64,000 bases of DNA from Pseudomicrostroma phylloplanum (taxonomy: Eukaryota; Basidiomycota; Exobasidiomycetes; Microstromatales), in contig BCHS01000003.1 of NCBI GenBank assembly GCA_039545275.1, positions 806,001-870,000 on the forward strand, read 5' to 3'. Within the stretch, counting starts at the first letter, position 1. Every line of letters starts with the position of its first letter. The notes under the pieces are model-generated. The model was not told where the DNA came from. It searched no databases and was given only the letters and a program-made list of their open reading frames with translations. Made by a program: the position numbers and the translations under genes. Of this stretch, positions 20,522-32,499 are shown piece by piece.

Positions 20522-23500
20522 TCAGGGCAGATCAGCCGCCAGCGTGAAAGGCACTTCGCGTCTCGCCGCCCCCTCCCTCAGGAGCGCCCGGGCGAAATTG
20601 ACCAAGTGCGGCACGAGGACCGCTGCGCTGGTCGCGCCCACATCGAGTGGCCACGCCCAACCGGCCTGTGGCGGGTCGCCTCCGTTTTTGTCTTCCTTCG
20701 CAAGAGAGCGAGCCATCCTCCCCGGGTCAAGATCCCTAAAGGTCGCCTGCGCATCCAGCAGCACGCCGATACGGTTGCACTTCTCCCAAGTGCGCGGGAA
20801 GTCGGCGGATAGGACGGCTGGACTTAGAGCGGAGCGGGCGACGGAGAGGAGGCGGGCACAGCGCTCTTCGTCTGCTACTACTTTGGCGAGGGAGGAGGAG
20901 GCGTCGGTGAGGACTGCTGTGAGGTCTAGCGCGGGCGAAGAGGCAGCGCCGCTGCTTCCGGCCATGGAGGCCAAGGTGGGTATCGCAGAGGAAGACAGAT
21001 GTCGCTGGAGACTCGTAGGAGGAGAGGCAGCTGACGTTTCGTGTCCATTCTGAGGGCTGGCCTGCGACGCCGGCGAGGCAGCGGGGTACGCCGATCCATT
21101 GGCCGAGGAGGAAGAGGATGAGTCTGTAGCCATCGATCTGCTCATTAGCCTGGAGAGTCTGACGTTCAGCTGCTTCTGCTCATGAGAAGCGACATGCCTG
21201 AGCACGAGTGCCTCCAGCAACCTGCACAGGCCCGCAAGAGGATAGTCCTTAGCCTTTTCGTGATTTGCGCAGACGTAGTGCATCAGGCCTGACAGACTGG
21301 TCCAGTTCGAGACGATACAGCCTGCCTTGCCAGTCGGAGTGGAGGCGGCATGATCTTCGCACCAAAAGGCGTACATGTACAGGAGGATGGCCTCGGTCTG
21401 CTCGTAGTTGGCCACACGCTGCACCGCTGCGCGAGCTGACGAAGAGCTCGCAGGCGGTGCAGAACGGACTCTGTTGTCACCGGAATGCTTCAAAGAACGG
21501 CCTCGCGCCTGATAGGCATTGGCGACTCGAGTGAAGTCCTCCTTAGTCCACGTACGCGATGGCAGTGAAAGAGCTGTAACTTGGTGGGAAGAATCGAGCT
21601 GGGACCAGGAGGACTGGCGGCTCTCCTCTCGCTCAAGAAGGCGCGGAGGAGGAGGAGACGGGGAAGGTGTGTCATAGTCACGGCTGGAAAGGCAAGGAGA
21701 CAGCGGAGGCGGAAGATCGTAAGCAACACTCAATTTGCAACGTAAAGGCACAGGCCTTGCTTTGCAGAGGGTGCGGAGACTACTCACGTGCTGCTGCTCT
21801 CCTTCCTGGTCCTGCTCTTCTTGACTACCTTGGCATCCTTCTTGCTCGAAGCGCCTTCTTCCACTTCGTCTCCCGCCGACTTTTTTCTCTTCAGTTGAGG
21901 CACATCCTTTTCGATTGCAGAGCTCTTGACAGCCGTTGCCATCTGCGACGAGTCTGCAGCCAAGGTCTTCTCCTCCCTCTTGGCCTTCTTCAGCTGCTCT
22001 GGCGCGTCGGGCGAGACGCCACGTTCCTTTGCCTTGTTGACCCTAGCTTTAGCCTGCGCAATTGGGTGCGGTGGGACGAGGCTAGGCTCCGCAGGTAGCT
22101 TCGTCTCTATACTTGCGCCTGAATCCAACGAGTCGAGAAGCTACAAGCGTTCCGAAGTGGTATACAAAGGGAGGCGGGGGGGCGGGGGAGCGGGTGGATG
22201 CAGGGGGAAGAGGAAGGCGGGCGTGCGATTGGGTGTGTGAGCGGCAGGGCGGCCTCGCAAGGCTTGGCGGCAGAGGCAGGCAGGCAGGGGCAACTGCCGT
22301 GGCGCAGAGGAGATGCAGGTCCGATTCCGGGCGGAGATTGAATCCCGTGCGGAAATCAGACCCAGGTGACCTGAGGCTCATCAAGGGCAACTCCGCCTTG
22401 GGTATGCACATGGGCAGCCACCCACCCGCTCTCACCTACGCCAGGGCCGTACCACACTGCGTCACTTACCTCGAGTCGTTCTTCGATTTCCTTGATGGAG
22501 AGGTACCTGTGAACGGGAGATAGTAGAGGAAGGGGGGGAAACATTGAAGTGTCAGACTTCTGGACGTGAACAAACATTCGGAGTGGCGGGCAGCCGACGG
22601 GAATGAGTGAGGTATTCCAAGCAGAGCTGAGTGTGAACCTGCTCATCCTAAGGACTGTAGAAAGAGGGATCTCCGCCTCAACCACTTTGAACCGTGACAG
22701 GCGACGTCATGCAATCTCAAAAGAGCAAAGGCGACACCGACTTCAGGGCGTCTGGAGCAGTGAGCAATGCTCTCGTAGCGTCTGGGTGAGGAGAGCTCGG
22801 GAGCAATACTGTCCCTGGTTCGCCATCGGAAGTCCAATCCGCCGACTGCTTCTACGCGAAATCGACTCAAGTCTGTTTGCTCACCTGCGCGAAGCCACAC
22901 CGAAAGCGCTGTTGCTCTCGTAGGACTTCCCCGGAAGCAAACCATGCAACAGAGCGAGGTCTGGAGGCGTCCTGAGGCTGTTGCCCGTGGATGTGGAAGA
23001 GGTGGACAGTGCCGATGGAGAGGTGCTGTTGGTGGTGGGGGTCACTCCAGAGGGGGAAGCACTAGCGTAGTAGCTCGCGCTGCCACTGTTGCCATTGCCG
23101 TTGCCATTGACTCCTGTAGAGAGGTACCGAGAGGACGATGCTTGCAAGCTGCTTCCCTCTTCGTCATGGTGTGAGGGTTGCCGGCGCCCGCTACTGCTGC
23201 TGCTCCGCGAGGGGCGTTGGTCGTAGTGGGCGGGTGGGGGAAGTCGAGAGTGGGACCAATTGTCCGAAGACCGAGAGTGTGACATTGATGTGGGCTGAGC
23301 TGCCCAGTTCGAGGAAGAGCTCGAAGGAGAGCGAACAGCCCAATCGTCTTCGGGATATCTGCGTCTCCGGTAGTGGTGGTCTGCCTCTCGGTCGGATTCG
23401 TGGTAGGAGGCGCGATCGTAAGAATCTCTATGACGCTCCTTGTCCGCGCCGCTCGACCACGGTAGGGAGGCAGCAGAGCTCCGTGGCCGATCTCTATGCC

Positions 23501-23522
23501 TCGAGAGACCTTCGTGCTCCAT
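20522..23522 (-). CDS. AF4/FMR2 (AFF4/Ebp1)-like protein, tentative
   Basis: A 729-residue protein in four exons: 23522-22885, 22506-22470 (37 nt), 22140-21788 and 21683-20522. All junctions preserve frame; two introns are long (378 and 329 nt). The N-terminal 200 residues are Ser/His/Arg-rich and disordered. A short conserved-looking helix, RYLSIKEIEERLELLDSLD, is created by splicing. A Lys-rich linker follows (QLKRKKSAGDEVEE). The C-terminal half looks helical: RVANAYQARGRSLKHSGD, NYEQTEAILLYMYAFWCEDHA, LAGLCRLLEALVLRH. That order (GRxLKHxxD, a Tyr-rich helix with AF, then a leucine-rich helix) resembles the C-terminal homology domain of AFF proteins, scaffolds of the Pol II super elongation complex; fission yeast has an AFF4-like partner of ELL-EAF (Ebp1), recalled from the literature. 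If that is wrong, it is an unknown helical protein. Introns and exons are better supported than the name. Confidence 0.6.
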
Positions 23523-24927
23523 TGTGGCGGGCGTGAAACCCGATATACAGTGGGCGGCAAGTAAGGGTTGGGGAGGCCTGAGCGACTTGATCTGGGAGGC
23601 TGAGGTAACTCCCGCACTGGCGGCGGTGGTGTTGCGAGTGGCCAGTCTATCGATGCGATTGCTGAAGTGAGACGATAGTGGGCGACAAGACTCTAGTGCT
23701 GTTGATGATGATGATGTTGATGCTACGAAGGTTCTGAAGAGGACAATGAGGAGACCGAGAAGGAAGGGGGGCAGGCGGGGGGGAGGGCGGACAAGGCGAG
23801 CCCGACTGCACTGGGGAAACGGGGGTTGGGTGGAACGGGTGACCCTGACCCGACTGCACTCTATTGCTTGCTTGCACGCCTCCGCTGCTCCGAGCCTCGG
23901 CGTGTGCGTGTGTGCGGGCCAAACGGGCGGGCGGGCAAGGCCACGGAGGCCAAGCACGGCGGAGAGCGGAGTCTAAACGACGGCCGCCAGGAGAGAGCAC
24001 CACAGCGACGAGCTACGCAGGCGAGGCTAGAAGCAGATGAGCCAACCAGCCGAGACGGAGGAGTAGAGCTCGCTCGACCTTCACACACTCGGGTCTCACT
24101 CACTCGGCATCCCTTCTGAGCCACGGCGACTTACGACGGAGAATGGAGGGGGGGAACAGGGGAAAACACGGGCGAGGGAATTATAATTGAAGCAAGTAAG
24201 ACCTGGTGATCGCACTCGAGTCGGAGCGTGAAGAGGAGATGAGAGACACAAGGTCGATTCAGGCATCACTCAAGCGAAGTCACACTCGTATCCGCATCCC
24301 AGACCCTCTGGATTGCCAACGTACAGTCCAGCGGCTTATATCGGTGTGCTAGGCAGGGGCAAGGAGGGGACAAGGAGGCGGCGGATCGGGAATAGGCTCC
24401 AAGAAGGGGCCGGCTGGAACTCCATCCGAAATCCTCCCATGCACCCCATCTCGTGGGAACAAGGAACGCATTCTGTGCCAGACCCTCTGAGCGAAGATAT
24501 CACCATCAGTGTCAACGAATCGAACGATAACGATGATAATGGCGACGACGATGATGATGTTGATAATGTTCAAAAAGACAAGGTTGGAAAAAGGTGTTGA
24601 GACAGTTCGGAGGACATTTGGGACAGAGGAAACTTTGTTCGTTCGTTCGTTCGGGGTTCGAGTTGGACAGGACGAGGTGATGATGATACTGAGATGAAGA
24701 CAGAGATTTTACATATGGAAAAGACACGACTGTGGTCAGAGACATGGTGGGAGGAAGAGGAGCATGGTGTGGGGTTGCGGTTGGAGTTCAAGTCGCGGTC
24801 TACAAAGTCTTGCTGGTAGGAACAACGGGGAGGGCCGAATCTCAATAATAGAATAGTGGCAAAGTGCACAAACGGTCGAGTCGATCCTTGTCGCAGGGTC
24901 CGACTGGTAGACGACTGACTGACTGAC
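23523..24927. other. Intergenic: AFF-like promoter and Puf4-like 3' UTR
   Basis: 1.4 kb between two minus-strand genes. The part next to 23522 should carry the AFF-like promoter; a GC-rich GGCGGGCGGGC stretch sits at about 23928. The part next to 24928 is the 3' UTR of the Puf4-like gene and carries GAT-rich sequence (24525-24570) and a GTTC tandem (about 24638-24653). No gene is seen. Confidence 0.45.
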
Positions 24928-27900
24928 TCAAAAGGGACCCTGACCATAGCCTACCGAAGGCGGCTGGTAGTGACCACGTCCATGGCCAGCAGCTCCGCCC
25001 CCGTTAGCACCTCCATAGCCACCATAGCCACCTCCACCACCACCCATCATGCTGCGAGGAGCCAAGCCGGCACGGGGGGTGCCTGCCCCGTATCGGTTGC
25101 CAGAAGGCGACCCGTAGCCTCGCGAAGGACCAGTCGGAGGGGCAGGTCCATTGTCCATGCCACCGTACAGTTGATGAGGCGGAGGCAATGCAGAGACAGA
25201 GGAGGGGCCACCACGTCCATACCCACCTCCAGACGGAGGGTAGCCCATGGAGTGGTGAGGTTGCTGATGTCGTGAAGGTGCTCCGTGACCTTGACCTTGT
25301 GCAGCGGCTAGAGCAGCCATAGTCTGGTAATGCTGCTGCTGCTGTTGAGCAGCTGCAGCGAGGAGCTGCTGATAATGTGCGTTGCCGGCTGCTGAGCCAG
25401 GAGGAGGTAGGTTGCCACCGCCACCCATCATACCTCCGGCACCTCCCATACCACCAGGGCCTGACATGTCGAAGCTTTCCCGCTGTAGCTTGCTCTGGAT
25501 GCGCTTACCATAAGGCGTGTTGCGAATCATGGGCAAGATGGGCCGGATGCATTCCACCAGCTGAGCTCGCTGGATAGGGTCCGAGTAGTCCAGAGCAGTC
25601 TGCACGACGTAGTTGGCAAAGGAGTCGCGCAATAGCTTTTCCAGTCGAGCCCTGTTCAGTAATTCTTCCACAAGGAGCCTGCGTACCGAGTCGGGAGACA
25701 CTCGAATACACTTCTCGATGACGTTCGAACTGAACTTCTGCACGGAGAGCAGGCATACGTTGCCGATGAACTGGCGGATCACCGCCTCAGTGAAACGGGC
25801 ATCGTTCAGATCGAGGATGTACTGGACGACGTAGTTGCCGAAGGGGTCTTGAACCAACGTCAAGGCATTGTAGGTGATCTCCTGCACCAGCTGCACCCGC
25901 TGCTTGTCCGACGCATGGTCAACACATCGCTGCAAGACGCAGCAACCGTGGCGGTGGGTAGCGACTTCAACGCAGTGGGCTGCGACGGCATTGTAGATGA
26001 ACTGGTTGTCCTCGCAACCAAGTCGGTTGAGACACTTCTGAATCACGTGGTTGCCGTTGAGATCCTTGATGAGCGTCACAACATTCATGCTCAACGCCAT
26101 GATGATCGAGTGGATCTGTCTCGAGGTGGACAAGAAGTCGATCGTCTTCTGGACAGCTCGGGTACCGTGCATGTTGAGAGAGATCGTCACCAATTCTGAT
26201 GAAACAGACTCAACGATGAGATCGCGCTGCTCGTCCGTACAGAACTCGAGCATCTTCTGACACAGGTAGTTGCCGAAAGGATCCGTCATGAGATCGGCAA
26301 AGTGAGAGAAGGTCTCTGCAAAGATCATGTCTCGATACGTTGGCACGCCCTCTTCGAGCTTCTTTTGAAGGTAGCGACAGCCATGCTGGTCTTTGCACAA
26401 TGTGAAGATCTCACCTTGTAGATCCTCCAGCCTAGTGTTGATGTCCAACTCTCCTTTGCGAGCAGCAAGTTCATCAGCGGTCAGGTTCTCGTCTGGACCT
26501 CCGTAGCCAAAGGCAGAGTTGAGGCCAGAGCCGTTGCCGAAGCCGGTGTAGAAGCCACTGTTGCGGTCTCGAGTACCGTCGTCATCGAAAGGCCCAGATG
26601 GGGGCATCGACCCAAAGCGTCTGTTGGAAGAGTTGTCCATGCCGAAGCCAGGGAAGTTGCCTGTGTCATCGCGTGGCCCGTTGTGCTGTCCGGAACTCAG
26701 GCGAGGGCCGTTGGCACCGTCGTTGCGACCCGCAGAACCATTGCCGTGGAATCCGCCGGGCCCATTGGCAGAGTCGTCACCCAGATGAGGGCGGTTGGTC
26801 AAACCACCCCTGCCAGCCATGCCACCGTAAGATCCTTGTCCAAGAGCGTGAGGAGAGGATGTTGCGCCCGGACCTCCACCAAGGCTGACTTGACGATCGC
26901 TGGGCGCACCGACACCTCCTCGGTTTGGTGTTTGTCCAATGCCAAGAGGCCTCATTGACGGGTTGCCACCACTGAGACGGGGCGAGTTGCGCTCAGAACG
27001 GCCTCGGCGGTCGATGAACTGGTCCTCTCGGCCACGACCTTCAAACTGAGGCCACTCCGACAGGCGAGGTCCGTCCCCTGCAGCATTGGCGCCTTCGCCA
27101 GCAGGGCCTCGAGTGTTGTATCGTGCGTCATTCTTCGACAGCGGGGCAAGATCCAAAGCTGCAGAGGAAGTGGATAGCTGGTTCGGCTGAAGGACACAGA
27201 AGCAAAGACGATGGTGTCAGTTGTTGGAATACTCCTTAGCAGTACTCAGCATAGGTACACTCACCATAGCAGCAAACTTGTCATTGCGTAACAGTACAGG
27301 GAACTTGTCATCATCATCCGAAAGGTTGTACTTCTTGACGAAAGCCGAGTCCTCGTTGTCAAGCTCATCGTCGAAGAGGAACCTCTCGTTGAAGACGGGT
27401 GTCATGCCAGCACTGCCGCCGACTTCCGAACCGTTGGCATTTGCACCCTCATAGCCGTGGTTGTTGCGTGACAGCAGGCGAGAGACTCCTGGAGCTAAAT
27501 TAGCAGAGACGGCCCTACCTCCAGACGCTGTTCCGGGGGCTGAGCCGCCGCCGCTGCCGACATTGAGACGATTGAAGGAGCTGGTCAGGTCGTTGGCACC
27601 ATTGCCGCTCTCGCGGCCAGCAGACGGGAGAACTGTGTCACGACTGCCTCGGCGGGTGGAGGAGTTGGATCTCGTGTTGCTCAACGGTGCTAGGCCAGGA
27701 ACATTGCTACCGTTCCAGCCGTCTTCAGTGTCGTTCTCCCCTACCAGGCCGGACCCAAGCGCGTTGCTCGTGGGACTTGAGGCAGCGCTGGCTCGCAGAG
27801 AGCTGATAAGCTGCGCTGAAGGGCTCTTTCCAATGTTGTTGCTGAAGGGTGGGGTCGCAGTGGCCGAAGCAGTGGGACGCGCAGCGTCGAGACTGGTACG

Positions 27901-28426
27901 AGGTGCTTGAGCTGATGCGGCGGCGTTGTTCTCCCCCGCTGGACCTTTCCCGTCTTCCTGACGAAGCAGGTTTGCCTCTTCCTCTCGCTGCTGTTGCTCG
28001 AGGGTTCTCATCTGCTCCTCGAACTTCTGGCGCTGGATCTCTCGCTGACGTTCATGCTCCAGACGTTTACGCTCGAGACGCTGTTGAATCAGGGAAATAT
28101 AGGACAACGTCAGTGATGTCCTTCGGCTTGCACGGATGCTCCCAAACAGTCTCAGCAACCTCGAAACTCACAGCTTTGATTCCTTCGGTGTCTGATGGGT
28201 CGAGTATCCCGCTCGAATTCATGCTGTCATATTCGCCCGAGTTGCGGTCCCCAGAAGGTAGCGATGTGGCTGAAGCGTTGCCGTTAGATGCCGTAGCGCT
28301 TGGTGAAGGCCCACGCTCAGATCCGATGGGAGAGGGTCCCAGAGAAAGACGCTTTGCCTCTGCCTCGTTGGACGGCGAGTTGTTCTGGGAGAGCTTGTGC
28401 TCGGACTGCTTTCCAGAGGTATCCAT
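24928..28426 (-). CDS. PUF4: Pumilio-family RNA-binding protein, Puf4-like
   Basis: Sequence-specific 3'-UTR binding regulator of mRNA decay and translation, 1,109 residues. Three exons: 28426-28172, 28080-27265 and 27186-24928; introns are 91 and 78 nt and in phase 0. A charged coiled-coil (LERKRLEHERQREIQRQKFE) follows the first intron. The Pumilio homology domain spans about residues 605-930 with eight repeats. Their RNA-contact triplets can be read as CRYLQ, NYLCQ, TRAVQ, NHVIQ, CCVLQ, NYVVQ, SNVIE and NYVVQ. The CR/TR/CC pattern in repeats 1, 3 and 5 is that of yeast Puf4 rather than Puf3 or human PUM. The C-terminal tail is Gly/Gln/Pro-rich (including a short Q run). The ATG at 28426 is the first in frame. 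The long upstream region has donor-like GTGAGTAT near 28719 on the minus strand, so a spliced leader is possible. Confidence 0.93.
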
Positions 28427-29850
28427 GCTGGGACAAAGTAGGAAACTCAAAGGTTTGGCAAGAGTCTCGTGTGTACTGTCACAAATGCCTCAAGTCACTG
28501 TCCACTTGACTTTTTGGTTTACAAGTCAAGGAGAAAGGACTAGACTGCCGCCTGGAGACGTCTGTTGTTGCAGAGAAGCACACAGATGACTGATGGATGA
28601 GACGGCTACCGGAGAGATACTGGGTCAGAGTGACGAGAGTGCGTGGTACGAAGAGAGACGATGAGCTGGCATGCCAAGAAGAAATGCTCACGTAGAACAC
28701 GCCTGTATCAGATACTCACGCTGTGTCTTCAGGTACAAGAACAGATGGACAATGTGGTACGTCCTGAGGCCCTAGAGCTGGTATATGCCGCCTTGTTTGT
28801 ATGCTGATGTTACACAGACCTAGAGTAGCACACTTGCAGTGACGCAAGTAAGGTGACTAGTGGGATGGCGAGGGTTACGAGTACAAGCTGTGAGAGCTTA
28901 CAGGTAGGAACAGTGTCTTGAAAGGATGGCAGGATGTGTTCTTGGACTCGTTGAGAATACAAGAGGGCAGAGGTCTGAGGTCTTCAAGCTCGTGCAGCTG
29001 TCTTGGGATCTCAAATTGTACAAGGCGCGTGTGATGCGTCTGCTCTCCTTAAGGGAAGGTGATAATGAGCTTGTGCTGGAAAGGGTGAGCGCGTTGAAGG
29101 GTAATCTATGGTTCGACTGCGTGACTTGATGTATATTGTACGGAGATGCCTGAGATGTTGTACACTTGAGGGGCGGTGGGTCTCGTGGCTCGTCGGGAAT
29201 CAATGGTGATACAAGCTGGGGGTCGCTACTTCTGCCGTGTTGGATCAGAACTGTTTCGCAGACGTGGTCCGTCGCGGGCTTCAGCTGCTGAGGTCTTTTC
29301 TCCGTCTCAGCCGTCGCGACCTCGGAATCACCTTCGACAGAGGTCGCAAGGGTATGCTCTGGCCTTCGTCCGTTCTTCCGGGAGTTCCTCAGCAGGTGCC
29401 AGTGGAGCCTTGGCGAGGTGTGCTTTCGAGCCTTGCTGGCAGTATCTGGGCGTGGAGGAGATGCGCGACGACTGAGTCTCTTCTGCTAGGGTTGAGTCCA
29501 GCGGAAGGGCAGAGTCAAAGGTGCTGTCGATGTGGGTGCGATGAGCAGGTCAAGAAGGTAGGGGAAGAAAAGGGGGGCCTGGGTACGAATATAGTGACAG
29601 CTCCGAAGGCGGGCGTGCTCTCCCCACGCAACCGAGGCCCCGAAGGAAGAAAAGAGGCGCGCAGTGGAGCAACGCCAACCAACGCCTGTCCCCGCCCGAG
29701 CCCCACACGCATCCCACATCCAATATCACACACTTTCGGAACATCACAGCAGTCGCAATTAAAGTGAAGGGGTGATGTATGTATGGTATCATTGGCTCAT
29801 GAAGGCCGAATGGAACGGAAAGGGCATGGTGCGAGAACTGCTGCCTACGT
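28427..29850. other. Intergenic: Puf4-like promoter/leader and HPC2 3' UTR
   Basis: 1.4 kb between two minus-strand genes. It should hold the promoter and leader of the Puf4-like gene and the 3' UTR of HPC2. A plus-strand open frame of about 99 codons near 29176-29475 has no recognisable domain and is not called. No tRNA or other RNA gene was recognised by eye. Confidence 0.45.
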
Positions 29851-32499
29851 CTAGCCCTGCTGCTGTTGCTGCTGCTGCTGCTGCTCCGCAATAGCCATGT
29901 TCTGCCTCTCATTCTTCTTCTTCTGCAGACTGAACTGAGTGCTGATAGCCGTCGTCGTAGTCCAGGCTCCCCCAGCGGCCTCATCCTCCTCAGGCCATAG
30001 CTCAGAGATGCGCTTGTATGCAGCCTTTCTCTGATTGAGCTCACTCACTTGCTCAGAACTGGCCTCCAGCTTGAGCTTCTCCGCCTTGAGCTCGGTCATG
30101 CCATTCTCGATGACGATGATACGGAAGATGTCTTCGCGCATTCTCTCGGTCCAACGCCACTTCTTGATGGGCTCAGGAATGGAACCACTTGCCGGATCCG
30201 CCACCACAGCCGGCGTCGTATTGCCTTCGGCATCGTTCAATTCAATCGGCGCCGTCTCCGTTCCCAGAGTATCACTATTGGCCGCCTTCAATGGCTGGTC
30301 GCCTGAGCTCTCTTTCCAGAGCTTTACCTGCTCTTCGAACTCAGCTCGATGGGCGGGCAAAGCTTCTTGGATGGCCGCTTGCATGTCGTTGAGGACGTCA
30401 TCCTGGAGGTCCTTGAGCGCGGCCATGTGATCCTCGTAGAAGTCACGTTTGATGAGCTTCGACATCGTGAATCGATTGTATGGAAAGATGTTCGGCAGGT
30501 AGTTGAAGAAGTTCTCGTTGTACTGGCCAAGGTCAATGGCGATCTTGGCGGCCTTTCTGAGAGGCTGGCGAAGATTAGGCGGGAATTTGCTTTTGACCTG
30601 GAAGCTCTCAGCGGCAACCAATCTCCCCAGGTATTCGAATTCGGCTGCGAGCCGCTTGTCTACCGGCTTCATTGGGTATAGCTTCTTCTTGTTGGCTGAA
30701 GACGGGCCAGCTTCATCCTTGACCTCGATGGGACTGTTTCGACTTCCAGCGTCCGGCTGAATGGGCTCTGTGCCGACAAGACCCAAAGCTGTCGCAGGTA
30801 GGTCGTTGGGTGACATGGAAGGTAAGATGGGGAGACCTTTCTCTTCGACTCGAAGGTGATGCAGCATGTTGGATACTTCCAGCTGAGTACCAGCGGCAAG
30901 GTAATGTGGTCGCGCTGAAGCACTGCCATCGACTTTGACGCCAGAAGCAGCAGGACTTCCGGCTCCTGCGCTACCATTGCTGGGACCAGCAGCAGAAGCT
31001 GCCGCTTTCCCAGCTGCGGTGGTCGCGACGCCTTTACGCTTCTTCTTTGCCAATGTCTCAAGCTCGACGTCTCCCATTGCAATGTAGAAGCCCTTTGATA
31101 GAGGCTTGGCAGAATGAGTGGGCTCATCGATCTGCAGCTCTGAATCGTCGACGAAGGGATCGTTGACGTCGTAGTCTTCTAGCTCATTTCTCTTCCTCCT
31201 CTTTCGCCGCTTCTTCTCACCAACCGGCGGAGCATCCACCGGATAGCGATTAAGCAGATGCGCGTATGCTCCCAAATCTCCCAGTCCTTCGGGCACAGCA
31301 GACGCTGGAGCTGAGGAAGGCCCGGCAGTAGCGCTGGAAACCCCTATGGGTGCAGCTGCTTCCTTGTCCTCCCACCAGGCTGCCCATGGGTGACTTTGTG
31401 ACTTGAGTTCTTTGTGGAGCAGCTTTGGAATCTCGAACAGGTACTCCGTCTTCGTGAAATTAAGGGGCAGTCGGATGGTAGGCAGAGCGGGCGGAGCCTT
31501 TGGCAAGGACACGTCCACAGAAGGCTCTCGTTCCTTGCGCTTAATCTGCTTTTTGGGTTTTGCTGTTGACGCTGCCGCCTCTGCAGATTCTCCATCAGCC
31601 GAGGGGATTGCTGAAGGCTCGCCATCTTCGACAGCAGCAGCTGTGGTGTTTCCTCCTTGAAGAGACGCCCGCTTGACGGACCCAGTCATGGACACGTCGC
31701 CATTGGTCTCAACCGCATCATCTGTCTTGCGACGGCTCTTGGCGTCGTCTCCGTCTGCATCAAGGTCTCGAGAAGCTGTCGACTGATCGTCTTCATCGTC
31801 GTCCTCATCGTCGTCCTCATCATCATCATCACCATCTTCTTCGTCCTCATCTTCATCGCCTTCCTCTTCTTCTTCATCATCGTCTTCATCGTCATCGTCA
31901 TCATCTTCGTCATCGTCATCATCCTCGCCCTCTCCCTCCTCTCCATCTTGTGGGCCTTCTTCGATAACCTCTTCGGTGCTGACTGGTGCTTGCGTTGGGC
32001 GCTCGCCGCTCAAGGGAGCCGTAGTGGCAAGACTGATGCGACGCTTCTTGCTTGGCGATGAAGAGGCGACTGGCTCAAGGGAAGGTGTCTCTACAGCTGC
32101 AGCGTGCCCATTAGCAGTAGGTACCTCCTTTGGAGGAGTAGTCACAGACTCCTGCTGAGCTTTCAGAGAGGGTGTGGGAGGTAGACTGCTCCTCACAGAA
32201 GGAGAGTTGGCCGGCGAGCACAGAGCTGCTAGGGAGAACTTGGACCTCGCCCGCCCAGCACTGTCGTCTTCGTTGAAGCCGCCATTGTTGGTGACTGGTG
32301 CTGAGACGCTATCGTGGAACTCTTCCGGCGGAGAGAGGGGTGACGATGGCCTATCAACGTCCATGATGGTATCAGACGGCTGAGGTGAGGAGTGCGACCT
32401 TTGCAGCTCCTTGCCCTTGCCCTTCTTCCTCCTCCCGTCCCTATTGAGCGTCTTCCAGACTGCCCCTGCTGGGAAGACAAACGAAAGCAAGCGATCCAT
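29851..32499 (-). CDS. HPC2: HPC2/ubinuclein, HIRA histone chaperone subunit
   Basis: Nuclear subunit of the HIR/HIRA complex for replication-independent H3-H4 deposition; 882 residues, single exon from the ATG at 32499-32497. A long acidic tract (about residues 185-240, Asp/Glu only for long runs) precedes the Hpc2-related domain at about residue 445, with the hallmark EDYDVNDPFVDDSEL, which in ubinucleins binds HIRA and H3.3. The ubinuclein middle domain follows (about 608-730): AAEFEYLGRLVAAESFQ, YNENFFNYLPNIFPYNRF, TMSKLIKRDFYEDHM. The C-terminus is a short polyglutamine run (AIAEQQ...QG). A bipartite basic patch (KKRRKRRKRNE) just before the HRD is a likely nuclear signal. It diverges from the amine oxidase gene. 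Confidence 0.9.
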   Translation of the reverse strand: MDRLLSFVFPAGAVWKTLNRDGRRKKGKGKELQRSHSSPQPSDTIMDVDRPSSPLSPPEEFHDSVSAPVTNNGGFNEDDSAGRARSKFSLAALCSPANSPSVRSSLPPTPSLKAQQESVTTPPKEVPTANGHAAAVETPSLEPVASSSPSKKRRISLATTAPLSGERPTQAPVSTEEVIEEGPQDGEEGEGEDDDDDEDDDDDDEDDDEEEEEGDEDEDEEDGDDDDEDDDEDDDEDDQSTASRDLDADGDDAKSRRKTDDAVETNGDVSMTGSVKRASLQGGNTTAAAVEDGEPSAIPSADGESAEAAASTAKPKKQIKRKEREPSVDVSLPKAPPALPTIRLPLNFTKTEYLFEIPKLLHKELKSQSHPWAAWWEDKEAAAPIGVSSATAGPSSAPASAVPEGLGDLGAYAHLLNRYPVDAPPVGEKKRRKRRKRNELEDYDVNDPFVDDSELQIDEPTHSAKPLSKGFYIAMGDVELETLAKKKRKGVATTAAGKAAASAAGPSNGSAGAGSPAASGVKVDGSASARPHYLAAGTQLEVSNMLHHLRVEEKGLPILPSMSPNDLPATALGLVGTEPIQPDAGSRNSPIEVKDEAGPSSANKKKLYPMKPVDKRLAAEFEYLGRLVAAESFQVKSKFPPNLRQPLRKAAKIAIDLGQYNENFFNYLPNIFPYNRFTMSKLIKRDFYEDHMAALKDLQDDVLNDMQAAIQEALPAHRAEFEEQVKLWKESSGDQPLKAANSDTLGTETAPIELNDAEGNTTPAVVADPASGSIPEPIKKWRWTERMREDIFRIIVIENGMTELKAEKLKLEASSEQVSELNQRKAAYKRISELWPEEDEAAGGAWTTTTAISTQFSLQKKKNERQNMAIAEQQQQQQQQQG
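29857..29886 (-). repeat. CAG/CAA tract encoding polyglutamine in HPC2
   Basis: A run of CTG/TTG triplets on the plus strand codes for about nine or ten consecutive Gln at the extreme C-terminus of the HPC2 protein. Confidence 0.8.
31786..31945 (-). repeat. GAT/GAC/GAA repeat encoding the HPC2 acidic tract
   Basis: Imperfect trinucleotide array (plus-strand ATC/GTC/TTC units) coding for more than 50 nearly continuous Asp/Glu residues. Prone to length variation. Confidence 0.75.

Noticed and set aside
20280..21053. 257-codon plus-strand ORF
   Set aside because: Antisense to the last exon of the AFF-like gene, rich in Arg/Ala with no domain.
24636..24680. Box-B-like GGGTTCGAG suggestive of a tRNA
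   Set aside because: No box A or cloverleaf could be built around it, and it follows a GTTC tandem repeat.
29176..29767. Plus-strand ORFs of about 99 and 176 codons
   Set aside because: No recognisable motif, Arg/Ser-rich composition, and they lie in the 3' flank of HPC2.
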